From contig JAGI01000003.1 in assembly GCA_000526575.1 (NCBI GenBank), forward strand, positions 186,001 to 250,000: DNA of 64,000 bases, given 5' to 3'. Within the stretch, counting starts at the first letter, position 1; the number at the start of each line of letters is the position of its first letter. The translations under genes and the position numbers were made by a program. This document shows positions 37,200 through 47,059 of this stretch, piece after piece. The notes under the pieces were generated by a model. That model was not told the DNA's origin and did no database searches. It saw only the letters and a program-made list of their open reading frames with translations. The DNA comes from Clostridium sp. 12(A). GTDB taxonomy: Bacteria > Bacillota > Clostridia > Lachnospirales > Lachnospiraceae.

Positions 37200-38600
37200 A
37201 TGAATTATGAAAATATGAGCGCTTGTGAAAAACGGGAGGCCATAGAACTCCTGGGAATCATAGTTGCAGCTGTGTTGTTAGTGTATTTACTCATTTCTTT
37301 TTACTTCACCAGCCATTTCTTTTTTTCCACCACAATAAACGGAGCCGATGTATCTTTAAAAAACGAACGACAGGCGGATCAAAGTATAAGAAGATACACG
37401 GAAAATTATAGACTCCTTCTGATGGAACGAGAAGGTAAAACGGATGAAATTACCGGACTGGAAGCTGGACTGGAATACAAGAATAAAACATATGTAAAAG
37501 AGGCGCTTCATGAGCAGAAAGCACTTCGATGGATCGGATCATTATTTAAAAAGCAGAAATTTCTTTCGGAGAATTTATTTTCCTATAATGAGAACAAGCT
37601 GAATGTAACGTTCAATCAGTTAAACTGCTTTACACAGGCGAAAATACAACCTGAAAATGTGTCTTATCAGTTTATGGACGGACATTATCAAATGGTAAAG
37701 GAAATTTACGGAAATTGGGTTGAAAAAGAAAAACTGAAAGCTGCTGTAGCAGACTGCCTTTTAAAAGGAGAAACAAAACTTGACCTGGAAGCTAACTCCT
37801 GTTACATAAATCCCGTATATACCATGAAATCTTCCAAAGCCTTTAAAACCCTCAGGTATTTAAATAAATGTGCATCTACTCATGTCACTTATCTTTTTGG
37901 AAGTAACAGAGAAGTGGTTGATGGGAATGTGATTCAATACTGGATTACAGTAGATGAAAATCTGGATATTATGCTGGATAAGGATAAAGTCAGGGCCTAT
38001 GTGAAGGCTATGGGGAAGAAATATGATACCGTAGGCGTGAAAAGAAGTTTTAAAACCTCCCTCGGAACAATGGTAGATATTGAGGGGGGAATCTATGGCT
38101 GGAAGATTGATCAGGAAGCTGAAACATCGGCGCTGGCGGATCATATCAACTCAGGACGGACTCTTATAAAAGAACCTGCATATGTTCAAAGAGCAGTATC
38201 AAGAAATGGTAATGAAATCGGAGAAACATATGTGGAAATAAATATAACCAGACAGCATATGTGGTTCTACAAAGATGGCAGACTCATTGCCCAAGGCCCT
38301 GTGGTTACCGGAAATCCAAACAGGGGTAATGCCACAGTGACCGGAGCTTACATGCTAAATTATAAACAGGAAGGTGTATCGCTAACTGGACCTGGCTATG
38401 AAGCCGGTGTCCAATACTGGATGCCTTTTTACGGAAACATCGGAATTCACGACGCGAAATGGAGGCATGCTTTTGGGGGAGAGATTTATAAAAGGAATGG
38501 ATCTCATGGATGCGTGAATTCCCCCTATTATCTTGCTAAAGCAATATACGAATATATAGAATCCGGTATCCCAATTATTTGTTATGAGGAGAAAAAATGA
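37200..38600 (+). CDS. L,D-transpeptidase with PG-binding domain
   Basis: 466-aa cell-wall enzyme. It has an N-terminal transmembrane anchor (about 18-40), a PG_binding_4-type region (about 50-320) and a C-terminal YkuD catalytic domain. The active site is IGIHDAKW...NGSHGCVN with the catalytic Cys near 442. It forms 3-3 cross-links or attaches proteins to peptidoglycan and is usually insensitive to most beta-lactams. Single-gene unit. Confidence 0.93.
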   Translation: MNYENMSACEKREAIELLGIIVAAVLLVYLLISFYFTSHFFFSTTINGADVSLKNERQADQSIRRYTENYRLLLMEREGKTDEITGLEAGLEYKNKTYVKEALHEQKALRWIGSLFKKQKFLSENLFSYNENKLNVTFNQLNCFTQAKIQPENVSYQFMDGHYQMVKEIYGNWVEKEKLKAAVADCLLKGETKLDLEANSCYINPVYTMKSSKAFKTLRYLNKCASTHVTYLFGSNREVVDGNVIQYWITVDENLDIMLDKDKVRAYVKAMGKKYDTVGVKRSFKTSLGTMVDIEGGIYGWKIDQEAETSALADHINSGRTLIKEPAYVQRAVSRNGNEIGETYVEINITRQHMWFYKDGRLIAQGPVVTGNPNRGNATVTGAYMLNYKQEGVSLTGPGYEAGVQYWMPFYGNIGIHDAKWRHAFGGEIYKRNGSHGCVNSPYYLAKAIYEYIESGIPIICYEEKK

Positions 38601-38672
38601 GTAAATAAAATCACTATTATTTCTATAACGAGGCAGTTCACACCAGTTCGGAAAGTAATAAAGGAGATTAAA

Positions 38673-39977
38673 TTAACTTTTACTCCACATATCCAAAAAA
38701 TCTGTAGTTTCCTTCCAACTATTCAAACATGCATTTTGCCACTCTTTCACGTTTCCATTGCATTTTTTTAGGCTGGAGATAGATTGATAGGGTAAAGTAA
38801 TCATATGACCTGATTTTTCATAAGTGCAGTGCTTGTAATCATATCTAAAGTTTTTTTCATGTAGTCTTTTAACAGCTGTTTCGCAATGAAGAAAGGAGGG
38901 CCATATCGAATCTTCCGCAGAAGAAAGGAATAAAATAGGTCCACTTATTTTTTCTACCTCTAAATTTGCTTTATCTGTTTTTGCACTTGCTATTACCTGC
39001 TGATACATCCAACGGACAAGCTCCTTTTGGCCTAAGACTTTTTTGATTACCATTTTAATCATAACAGGGCAGGAAAATTTCAGGAAGGGCAGATCCTGTC
39101 CGCCATAAGTCCAGGACGAGTGGCGAGAAGGCATCATGCCTTTTAATCCTTCGTAAACATAACAGCTAGGTGTGTTGGCAATTACGCAGGAAAGTTCATT
39201 AAAAATAGAGGCTGCTGCCAGAGCATATTCTCCTCCTTTGGAACGTCCATATATTCCAATGTGATTTTCATCAACACTATCCTGTTGTTTCAACCATTGT
39301 ATGGAGTTTTCTATAATTTCAAGTGGTATTTGATTTAAGTCTGTTGAAATCCCCTTCATTCCAAAATAGCAGACTGCCAATGCAGAATATCCTCGTTGTG
39401 CCAGAATCTCAGCTATAGCCTGTGGCTTTTCTATCCTGCCTTCGCTTCCGCTTACGACAATTACAGTTGGTCTTTTTTTCACTATCCGTGAGGTGAAATA
39501 GCGTGCAACATAGCTTTTCTGAACTAATGCCTTGCTTTCTATTGTTTCATCACAAAACTGCCTGATACATTCTTTAGACGCCAGTACCTTCCCCTGTGAT
39601 TCTACTGTGAAGCAAATATGATAGCTTCTGTTTTCGCTGACGTCTGAAAGCGTTTTTAATGGCTTACTTTTATTAAGATGTTTCAATCTCATGGAATAGA
39701 AAAGCCCCATTCCATCACAAGCCTGATACGTCCCTTCCACTGGAGAGTCCTTCTCTAATGAGATATTACCATTATGGTCTGCTGTAAAAATACCATAAGA
39801 TTCCCATAGTGAGTTTTGTCCCTGCTCTGAAATTCCTGCATTTATACAATAATAATCACTTGTCACAGCTCGTATAACAACTTCTTGATTACTTTGCAAT
39901 CCACTGATTGTTATATCAACCGCTTCGTCTATGAATGACCTTGTGGGATTAATTTCTATAAGGCATTCTTTGTCCAT
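38673..39977 (-). CDS. Acyl-CoA thioesterase / BAAT-family hydrolase
   Basis: 434 aa from ATG 39977 (AGAAGG site). An N-terminal BAAT/acyl-CoA thioester hydrolase beta domain (about 1-125) is followed by an alpha/beta-hydrolase domain with the nucleophile in GRSKGGEYALAA (Ser where bile-acid amidating enzymes have Cys), Asp in SSAEDSIWPS and His in KSGHMITLPY. Ser favours thioesterase over amino-acid transferase activity. It is read from the end of the marR gene, so the two are co-transcribed. Confidence 0.85.
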   Translation of the reverse strand: MDKECLIEINPTRSFIDEAVDITISGLQSNQEVVIRAVTSDYYCINAGISEQGQNSLWESYGIFTADHNGNISLEKDSPVEGTYQACDGMGLFYSMRLKHLNKSKPLKTLSDVSENRSYHICFTVESQGKVLASKECIRQFCDETIESKALVQKSYVARYFTSRIVKKRPTVIVVSGSEGRIEKPQAIAEILAQRGYSALAVCYFGMKGISTDLNQIPLEIIENSIQWLKQQDSVDENHIGIYGRSKGGEYALAAASIFNELSCVIANTPSCYVYEGLKGMMPSRHSSWTYGGQDLPFLKFSCPVMIKMVIKKVLGQKELVRWMYQQVIASAKTDKANLEVEKISGPILFLSSAEDSIWPSFLHCETAVKRLHEKNFRYDYKHCTYEKSGHMITLPYQSISSLKKCNGNVKEWQNACLNSWKETTDFLDMWSKS

Positions 39978-39994
39978 TATATAACCTTCTTTCA

Positions 39995-40459
39995 TTAATA
40001 AAGAGGAACTCTTTCTTCATATCCCACCCAGTTGCTATCACCAAAAGCTGCGAATTTCTTAAGTAAATTCCATAACATCTGCAGTTCACTTTCATCAAAG
40101 TCTTTATACATCTCACTTAGATACGCAGTACCTCTTTTGTAGTAATCCTGTATAAAGGATTTACGATTCTCTGAGATCTGAATCTGTACTGCACGCTGGT
40201 CTGATTCACTTTTCTCGATTGTTACAAAGCCCTTTCTTTCAAGGGCTGCTACAAGCTTTTTTGCATTTTGTTTTGAATACCCCATCATGCTGGCAATTTG
40301 ATTGTAATTAGCTTTGTTTTTTGGTAAATGCATGATTGTTAAGAGTGCCATCCATTGTTTGACTGTAATGAAATCATCTAATTTGTCTCCTTCTGACTGA
40401 GCTTTATTAGATAAATAGAATATTGTTGATAGAATTTGTTGTAAGTAATATTGCTTCAT
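39995..40459 (-). CDS. MarR-family repressor
   Basis: 154 aa. MarR winged helix (FITVKQWMALLTIMHLPKNKANYNQIASMMGYSKQNAKKLVAALERKGFVTIEKSESDQRAVQIQISENG-type wing). Together with the downstream thioesterase it forms a two-gene unit under a promoter that contains a perfect palindrome, presumably its own operator. The ligand is unknown. Confidence 0.88.
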   Translation of the reverse strand: MKQYYLQQILSTIFYLSNKAQSEGDKLDDFITVKQWMALLTIMHLPKNKANYNQIASMMGYSKQNAKKLVAALERKGFVTIEKSESDQRAVQIQISENRKSFIQDYYKRGTAYLSEMYKDFDESELQMLWNLLKKFAAFGDSNWVGYEERVPLY

Positions 40460-40473
40460 AACTTTCTTCTCCC

Positions 40474-40528
40474 CATAATATAGACAAATAGTTGTCTATA
40501 TTATGGACTTTTGAATTGTTTTTGTCAA
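40474..40528 (-). promoter_or_regulatory. MarR promoter with 14-bp palindromic operator
   Basis: TTGACA (40528-40523), 17 bp, CATAAT (40505-40500). A perfect inverted repeat CATAATATAGACAA-ATAG-TTGTCTATATTATG (40474-40505) covers the -10 and the start site. Confidence 0.88.
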
Positions 40529-40589
40529 TGACTTTTATAGATATGCGTTAACATTTTAAGGAGTTAATATTTGTTTATGGTTCCAACAT

Positions 40590-40660
40590 AAAAAACAGGT
40601 TCTATACTGAAAGTTGGTGTTTGCTTAAAAAGCACACTTCTAACTTTCAGTATAAAACCT
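40590..40660 (-). terminator. Terminator of selO
   Basis: Long stem (ATACTGAAAGTT / AACTTTCAGTAT core, extended by AGGT/ACCT) followed on the minus strand by GTTTTTT. Confidence 0.85.
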
Positions 40661-40715
40661 TATAAGTTACGTATATGTTTATTACCAGTGATTTACATTT
40701 GGTCTAATTATCCAC

Positions 40716-42149
40716 TCAAGTCCCGCAAAATGTTTTATAATGACAAAACTCAGGTGCAGGCAACGCTGAGAACTCCTCTTGTTCAGGTGTATATCTATAA
40801 GGATTTTTCAAGGCATCGAGAAGCTTGTGCATTTTGCTTAAATCCCCCTCATTAGCAGCAGCCAGTGCCTCTTCAACCCTATGGTTTCTTGGAATAATAG
40901 CAGGGTTATGACTTTTCATAAGCTCTTTGCTTTCATCCTTTGAAATTGATTGTCGGCTAAGACGTGCTTGCCACCTCTCATGCCACTGATGATAATCAGG
41001 GCTGGAAAACAAATTCTGACCATCGTCTTTATCAAATGTTAAAGATTGGAATATCTTCGTATAATCCGCTTTGTGCTGTTGCATTAGTTGTAAAATGTCT
41101 TTAATCAAAGATAGATCTTCTACTTCGTTATTATACAAACCCAACTTGGCACGCATTCCAGATAGCCAATGTTCTTGATATAAGCTCTCAAATTTTGCAA
41201 GTTCTTCTTGTGCAATGCTAACAGCCTTATTCTTATCATCATGTAAAAAAGGTAGCAAGGTTTCTGCAAAACGTGCTAAATTCCAAACCGCCATCTTTGC
41301 CTGATTTTCATAGGAATAGCGGCCGTTAGTATCAATAGAACTAAAAACAGTAGTTGGGTCATAAACGTCCATAAATGCGCAGGGACCATAATCAATGGTT
41401 TCACCGCTAATGGCCATATTATCTGTATTCATTACACCGTGAATAAATCCAACCAATTGCCATTTAGAAATCAGAGATGCCTGCCGTTTAATCACTTCTC
41501 TTAACAGTTCCAGATATTTGTTTTCTAATGTAGCGATGCTTGGAAAATGGCGTTTGATAGTATAATCGGCTAAGCAGCGAACATCCTCCGATGTTCCAAA
41601 ATGTGAAGCATATTCAAAGGTTCCTACTCGAATATGGCTTGCTGCAACACGTGTTAAGACCGCTCCAGGCAGATATTCTTCGCGCGTTATAGTTTCTCCC
41701 GTTGTTACGACCGCTAAGCTCCTTGTTGTGGGAATACCTAATGCATGCATTGCTTCACTAATGATATATTCCCGAAGCATGGGGCCTAAAGCGGCTCGCC
41801 CGTCACCCCCCCTGGAGTATGGGGTTCGTCCAGAGCCTTTTAGTTGAATATCAAAACGTTCTCCTGAATCTGTTATTTGCTCACCAAGCAGAATGGCACG
41901 TCCGTCTCCTAACATGGTAAAATATCCAAACTGATGCCCGGCATATGCTTGTGCCAAAGGTTCGGCACCTTTTGGAATTTCATTTCCTGCAAAGACATCC
42001 AATTGCAGAGGTACTCCCAAAGAAGACGCCAATGGATGATTAAAAATAATAAGCTTTGGGGCACGCACAGTGGTTGGAGATTGATGCGTGTAGAAAATCT
42101 TCGGCAATTTAGTATAGCTGTTATTAAAATTCCATTTTCCCTGTTCCAT
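40716..42149 (-). CDS. selO: SelO/YdiU pseudokinase-fold AMPylase
   Basis: 477 aa, normal length. SelO proteins transfer AMP from ATP to Ser/Thr/Tyr of target proteins and are linked to oxidative stress in E. coli. Typical segments are [76 protein letters not shown] and [10 protein letters not shown] Cys near the C-terminus (KTFCGT) corresponds to the redox Cys/Sec position of the family. An AAGGAGGA site precedes the start. Confidence 0.94.
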   Translation of the reverse strand: MEQGKWNFNNSYTKLPKIFYTHQSPTTVRAPKLIIFNHPLASSLGVPLQLDVFAGNEIPKGAEPLAQAYAGHQFGYFTMLGDGRAILLGEQITDSGERFDIQLKGSGRTPYSRGGDGRAALGPMLREYIISEAMHALGIPTTRSLAVVTTGETITREEYLPGAVLTRVAASHIRVGTFEYASHFGTSEDVRCLADYTIKRHFPSIATLENKYLELLREVIKRQASLISKWQLVGFIHGVMNTDNMAISGETIDYGPCAFMDVYDPTTVFSSIDTNGRYSYENQAKMAVWNLARFAETLLPFLHDDKNKAVSIAQEELAKFESLYQEHWLSGMRAKLGLYNNEVEDLSLIKDILQLMQQHKADYTKIFQSLTFDKDDGQNLFSSPDYHQWHERWQARLSRQSISKDESKELMKSHNPAIIPRNHRVEEALAAANEGDLSKMHKLLDALKNPYRYTPEQEEFSALPAPEFCHYKTFCGT

Positions 42150-42475
42150 TTTTTCATCCTCCTTAAGAAACAGTATATAAAACTCTCTTAGTATCTACCT
42201 ATTTCATTTTTTTATGTTTCAAATGCAGGGTTAACTTATCCATTTAGACAAGCTTTAAGACGAGTAGATTTAACTGAGTCTTATTGTTATGAATATTAAG
42301 CATATCTATAAGAATAAATAGAAATAAAATGAAACATCTTATACTCTACTTTAATATAGTTAATAGTAGATCTAGGATTAAAAAATAATTATAATTTTTT
42401 ATACTTATAGATATAGGTATTGGGGCTTATTTTTTATGTTTATAGCCTTTAAAGAAATATTTTATTGAGAACATT
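42150..42475. other. AT-rich intergenic region
   Basis: About 325 bases upstream of selO with no coding frame. It contains short AT inverted repeats (for example AAAAAATAATTATAATTTTTTAT near 42385) only. No promoter stands out clearly. Confidence 0.4.
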
Positions 42476-42613
42476 CTAATAGAGCAGAAAAATAAAATCT
42501 GGAGAATAATCAACTGCAACGACTATCGCTGCTTGTGAGCTTCCTAATTGTTCAGCCTCCATAACCAGAATTTCTAATTGATAGCTTACATTATGATCCA
42601 TACCAGTCCCCAT
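42476..42613 (-). pseudogene. Possible gene remnant (45 codons)
   Basis: A short minus-strand frame coding for MGTGMDHNVSYQLEIL...AEQLGSSQAAIVVAVDYSPDFIFLLY has protein-like composition but no ribosome site and no neighbours. It may be the tail of a decayed gene. I do not recognise it. 42614-42848 around it holds nothing clear. Confidence 0.3.
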
Positions 42614-42848
42614 GACCGAATTAAAACAATCACTACTAGCTTAAGCAAATACTACACTTTAATTTCTTACCAAAAGCTTCCTACTATGCTTACAATAGCT
42701 TCTGATCCGGAAGCTGCATATGAAGGTATGTTACAAGATGTATATTATTAGTTGGTACCCAGTACCATTCTTTGTTTTTCAAAAAGGGGAATGTCAACAG
42801 AATTCTTATAAAACATATGTATATGGTTACAAAGGTACCAATTTCTAT

Positions 42849-42893
42849 AAAAAAGGTTCGGGAACCTCTGTAAATACTAGGCATTCCCGAATC
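42849..42893 (-). terminator. Terminator, probably guaA's original one
   Basis: TTCGGGAA / TTCCCGAA stem (42884-42891 with 42857-42864) plus outer pairs, followed by six T on the minus strand. It lies immediately after the displaced copy of the guaA 3' end, so it most likely terminated guaA before the island inserted. Confidence 0.82.
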
Positions 42894-42898
42894 TGTTC

Positions 42899-42911
42899 AT
42901 TATTCAAACTC
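42899..42911 (-). repeat. Island attachment site, distal copy
   Basis: 13-bp sequence GAGTTTGAATAAT (minus strand), identical to the last codons, stop and next base of guaA at 52382-52394. It marks the left edge of the integrated island. Confidence 0.85.
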
Positions 42912-43174
42912 CTAATTTCAAACTTATTTTGTAGTATTTAAAGTGCTTTTATTTGTTTTTTTCAGTTCATTTATGCACTGTTTTTCCATATTATCTCAGT
43001 TTCCCTGAAAAAGTATTGTCATTTTATTTTCATACATATATAAATCTATTATTAATATATTTTAACTATACAGAAAAAAACAATATCATTAAAGCCACTC
43101 TGGAACCTTAAGAATTTTCATATCCTAATTATTTTAAAATCTACATTGAACTATTTCACTATAATTTGGTGATT

Positions 43175-43864
43175 TTAATTAAAACTTACTCCAATAGCTT
43201 TCAAAAACTTCTTTATATCAGTGATAGCTCCATTCTTACTTTTATGTGATTCAATATAATAATCGTCTACAATAATAGGCGCAAAAAATGGCCCACCATT
43301 GATATGTTTATTTTCTTTATTTATCAAATATCTTTTGCTTCCCGTTTTAAAAGGGATTTTTTGCTCAAATTCTATTTCTTGCATAATCAAATACTCAAAA
43401 ATTTTCCTATAAAACATTTTTACCGAGTTTGCTTCAATTCTGTTTCCTTCGATCTCAATTGAAAGCTTATTATCAGCACCTTCTTTCGTTTCTATTTCAT
43501 CCAAATCGACTTCCACTTTTTCAATCTTTTTCTTCAAAATCTGTTTAACTTCTTCTGATACAGTTGCATCATTATCAACATTCTCTCGAATAATATCAAG
43601 CATTTCCTTTTGTTTATTAATAATCATAGCCGTGACAAAATTATTTTCATCTTTATAATATTCTGGGGTATAGAAATTTTGTGGCTTCTTATATAGTATA
43701 AAGAAAAATAAAATTACAATCATTATAGGAAAGGAAATAACATACCAAATAAATATGCTTTGAATATTTTCTGGTAAAAATTTAATAACAACTGTTCCTG
43801 CAACTTCTGCAAGTGATGCAAATATCGAAATTATTCCTAATGGATTATCTTTCTTCTTATCCAT
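43175..43864 (-). CDS. Two-helix membrane protein beside the R-M system
   Basis: 229 aa from ATG 43864 (AAAGGAGTG). Two transmembrane helices lie at about 10-30 (LGIISIFASLAEVAGTVVIKFL) and 38-58 (IWYVISFPIMIVILFFFIL), then a helical linker and a C-terminal globular domain (about 130-229: KMFYRKIFEYLIMQEIEF...KTGSKRYLINKENKHINGGPFFAPIIVDDYYIESHKSKNGAITDIKKFLKAIG). That domain looks conserved-type but I cannot name it. It is last on the strand after the restriction genes, ~170 bases away. A role in defence is only a guess from location. Confidence 0.65.
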   Translation of the reverse strand: MDKKKDNPLGIISIFASLAEVAGTVVIKFLPENIQSIFIWYVISFPIMIVILFFFILYKKPQNFYTPEYYKDENNFVTAMIINKQKEMLDIIRENVDNDATVSEEVKQILKKKIEKVEVDLDEIETKEGADNKLSIEIEGNRIEANSVKMFYRKIFEYLIMQEIEFEQKIPFKTGSKRYLINKENKHINGGPFFAPIIVDDYYIESHKSKNGAITDIKKFLKAIGVSFN

Positions 43865-44033
43865 GTTATACACTCCTTTATTTTTGCTTATTATTGTTGA
43901 TATATTTCCACACCTATTAAAATAATGCAAAGGTAATATTATATTTGCATTACCTCATTTGTTTTTATTATGAACACTCTTTTATTATTACGGACTAATT
44001 GAATTCTTTATTTTCTTCAGCATTGCTATAGTT

Positions 44034-45921
44034 TTACTCTTTTTTTGTCTCATATAGCGACAAATCTTCTACTACCATCAGCATGTCATCTGGGCACGTA
44101 TCATAAATATTTTTATTCTCTATTAATGCTTGTGAAATAATCAAATCAATTTCCTGTTTCCATTCAGGTCCACCTTTGTCAGTTTTTGCTTCAAAGCAAA
44201 TATTGAATAATTTTAAAAATCTGGATGGATTAACTTCATTAAACTTAAACATGTATTGAAAGAATCTTGAAAATTGTTTTAGTGTAAATGGAACTATTTT
44301 TAATGCCATTTTTTCATCATCTTTGTTATACCATACACCTATTCTAAATGTTTCGGCAGTATTCGAGTCAACCTTATTAGCAATAAAAACTCCATATACA
44401 GGCTTTTTATTACTCATTACAAGATCTGCAACATGTCTTCTAACTGGCTCCCCTTCCATAGCCTCTTGCCTTGAATTAGTTGACATGGTTACTTCAACCA
44501 CAATTATGTAATCACTAAATTCAAAAATCATATCTGGCCCACCGCCTGGTGCCGTACCAACAGGTAAATAATCTTGATCAATATTAAACCCTCGAGCTTC
44601 ATATGGCTTATTTATAGTGTGATTAATTGCTAAAAACGCTCTCCATAACGTCCATTCTAAATAGGCTGCTGCTTCTGATTTTGGAACTTTAATGATGTAA
44701 TCTTCATCTAGTTCTTTCTCTTTTCCATTATTCGCTATCAACAAATTCATATACTCGAATATTTCTTGCCATTCGCTAACCTGCCTTTTTGCATATTGTT
44801 CCTCCTTGAATTTATCAATATCTTTTTTTAAATTATTGCGTACAATATTGATATTTTTTGCTGTATCTAAAGAAATATCCGGTATGGTATACTTCACTCC
44901 ATAATAATCAAGTTCTGAAACAAGATCCTGTAAAACCTGATTAGCCGTCTCAAAATTATCAGTTGGTAACTCGATACCATTACATAACTTTTTATATCTT
45001 TCTTTCAATGTTTCTGTACTAACAACATTTTTTACCAGTTCTACAGCAAGCGATTTATATTCTTGAACTAGGGTAAGACCACGACCTGATCTTTTAATTA
45101 TTCCCGTAGAAATCAAGTATCTCATATTCATATCTGCATAATCCTTAAAATTCACGCGCTGCTTTAAATATTTTTTCGAAATGTCATCAATTAATATACC
45201 ATCAAACTTTTTCTTATTTTGAGCATTTTTTCTATTTCCACGAATACTAAGAATCCGTTTGATAACCTGATTTATGTCATCCTTCGGTGTGCTTGTTTGG
45301 ACACATGTTGCAAATTCTATAAAATTAATCTTATATTCACCTGTAGCTTCTTCTAATTTCATCATAACCTTAAGAACCCACAACAAAGGCGAAAAGGTTG
45401 TATTGTCATCTAGTTTTTTCCATCGGGACAATTAATCCGCGTAAAAAACATTCTTGTTGAGCTGAAACAGTCTCTGCTGCATAAAAGGCTTGTCCGAGTG
45501 AAGTAATCCCATCTACAGGACCTAATTCATCTTGTGAAAACCCATCTTTAACAGTAACTTCTGGATACGTAAATCCATATTTATTAAACATCAATCTATA
45601 TTTACGAGTGATACTTGCGTCCGTATCTTTATTGAGATCTCCTCCAATTTCACCAGTTCTATATAATAGTTCCTTAAATGCAACCTGATCAGCTGGGTCA
45701 CGTAGTCTTCCAACTAAATTTGATTCAACATATACTTTAAATCCACTTGGAATTCTCCATGGATTTCTCACTCCGGTATTACCAATCAACCAAATTTCAA
45801 TTGGATTAACCACTATTCTTATTTTTTCTACTATTTTTTCACCATCAACGGTCTTTATCTTTTTTTGCTCTTTTACCTGATATGTATTTTCATCGATCTG
45901 TATTATTTCTGCCTTCGCCAT
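44034..45921 (-). pseudogene. AlwI-family type IIS restriction endonuclease, split by a frameshift
   Basis: Two overlapping frames together make one AlwI/N.BstNBI-like enzyme of about 630 aa. The first (45921-45406, 171 aa: NTGVRNPWRIPSGFKVY...KYGFTYPEV...ITSLGQAFY...ECFLRGLIVPME) is the N-terminal recognition part. The second (45431-44034) carries LDDNTTFSPLLWVLKVM..., the EWTLWRAFLAINH helix and the PD-(D/E)xK site GGGPDMIFEFSDYIIVVEVT. The frames join exactly if one A is removed from the six-A run (six T at 45414-45419). AlwI relatives cut GGATC or similar sites; specificity here is unknown. It is either inactive, phase-variable, or expressed by slippage. Confidence 0.82.
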
Positions 45922-47059
45922 CGTTATACCCCACAAAAATATATTCTTGTACATTATTACGAGTAGTATTTGTTCTTGTTCCAAAGCTATAAGTATATTC
46001 CACAGGAATAACTTCAACATTATCTTTGTATTTTTTAATTAATTCCACCATGTCACCCATGGATGGTAAACTATTTGATGAATATGATACGATTAAAATT
46101 GAATTTTTATATCTTTTAAAGATTTTATCAAAAGCATCTGAAGCTCCATCTTTTGTTGAAAAAGGAGTTGGATATGACTTGAACTTTTTTGTTTTAGTTT
46201 CTTCTTGAATTTCAACACCCTGCCAATCTCTTGCTAATCCTTCTACAAAGTGATATCTACGCACATATTCGTTATCAGACTTCGGAGTATAGTAAGGCGG
46301 ATCAATATACACTAAATCTGCCTTAACTTTCAGTTTCATTGAATCTTCATTGTAGGATTTGTTATGCTTTTTATTGCTAAACACGGCTTCATTTATTGTA
46401 ATTACAGCCTCTAAAAACTGTTCTTCAAATGACTTTTTTAAATCTTTTCTTCCATCGTCATATCTATCTCCTACATATGTAAATATCCCACGCGGTCTTT
46501 TTTTTGTACACGCTCTAATCAAAGCCTCCATTGCAATTGCATGTTTATACTTATTATCAATCAGCTTCAGATTGTTCCTTACAATATCTATAAATAAATT
46601 GTCTTCGTCTGAAAAATAAATACTTTTAAACTTATCTTGAACAAAACTATCCATATTCTCACTAGGTAGTAAAAGCTTTTTTGCCTCACTAATCGGTAAA
46701 ATTACCGTATTATTCTCAATTAAAGCTCGAGTCTTGATAGCGCTCATCGTCATATAATCATTACTTATAACTCTTTTATCATGTGATTTATACATATAGC
46801 TTACCACACCCGACCCCGAAAAAAGATCAAGTACTGTTGTAAATTCAAATCTTGATGATGCCATCCAAATAAAATCTAATAATTTTCTTTTTGATCCCAT
46901 ATATCTGGTCGTAGGAAATTTATTAATCTGATTTTCTATTAATTCTTTATTTTGTATAAGTTCTGACAATGATGTCTTCTCCTCTTCGTTTATCTCCACG
47001 ACTATTAATGTTTCTCCTTGTCGGTATAATTTCAATATTATAATTACCATATAGTTCAT
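45890..47059 (-). CDS. Adenine-specific DNA methyltransferase (D12 class), second of the pair
   Basis: 389 aa if read from 47059; the true start may be further in, because this end overlaps the first methylase by over 100 bases (an AAGGAG lies near 47013). SAM-binding motif DLFSGSGVVSY, MGSKRKLL at the N-terminus and catalytic DPPYY mark an N6-adenine methylase. Type IIS sites are asymmetric, so two methylases, one per strand, are expected. Its end overlaps the start of the endonuclease frame. Confidence 0.88.
   Translation of the reverse strand: MNYMVIIILKLYRQGETLIVVEINEEEKTSLSELIQNKELIENQINKFPTTRYMGSKRKLLDFIWMASSRFEFTTVLDLFSGSGVVSYMYKSHDKRVISNDYMTMSAIKTRALIENNTVILPISEAKKLLLPSENMDSFVQDKFKSIYFSDEDNLFIDIVRNNLKLIDNKYKHAIAMEALIRACTKKRPRGIFTYVGDRYDDGRKDLKKSFEEQFLEAVITINEAVFSNKKHNKSYNEDSMKLKVKADLVYIDPPYYTPKSDNEYVRRYHFVEGLARDWQGVEIQEETKTKKFKSYPTPFSTKDGASDAFDKIFKRYKNSILIVSYSSNSLPSMGDMVELIKKYKDNVEVIPVEYTYSFGTRTNTTRNNVQEYIFVGYNDGEGRNNTDR

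Noticed and set aside
42690-42941. Short frames on both strands near 42.8 kb
   Set aside because: They overlap the displaced terminator and attachment site, and lack ribosome sites and protein character.
45406-45921. Separate accessory protein of the R-M system
   Set aside because: Its sequence corresponds to the N-terminal part of AlwI-type endonucleases, and a one-base change joins it to the next frame, so I treat it as part of the split enzyme.
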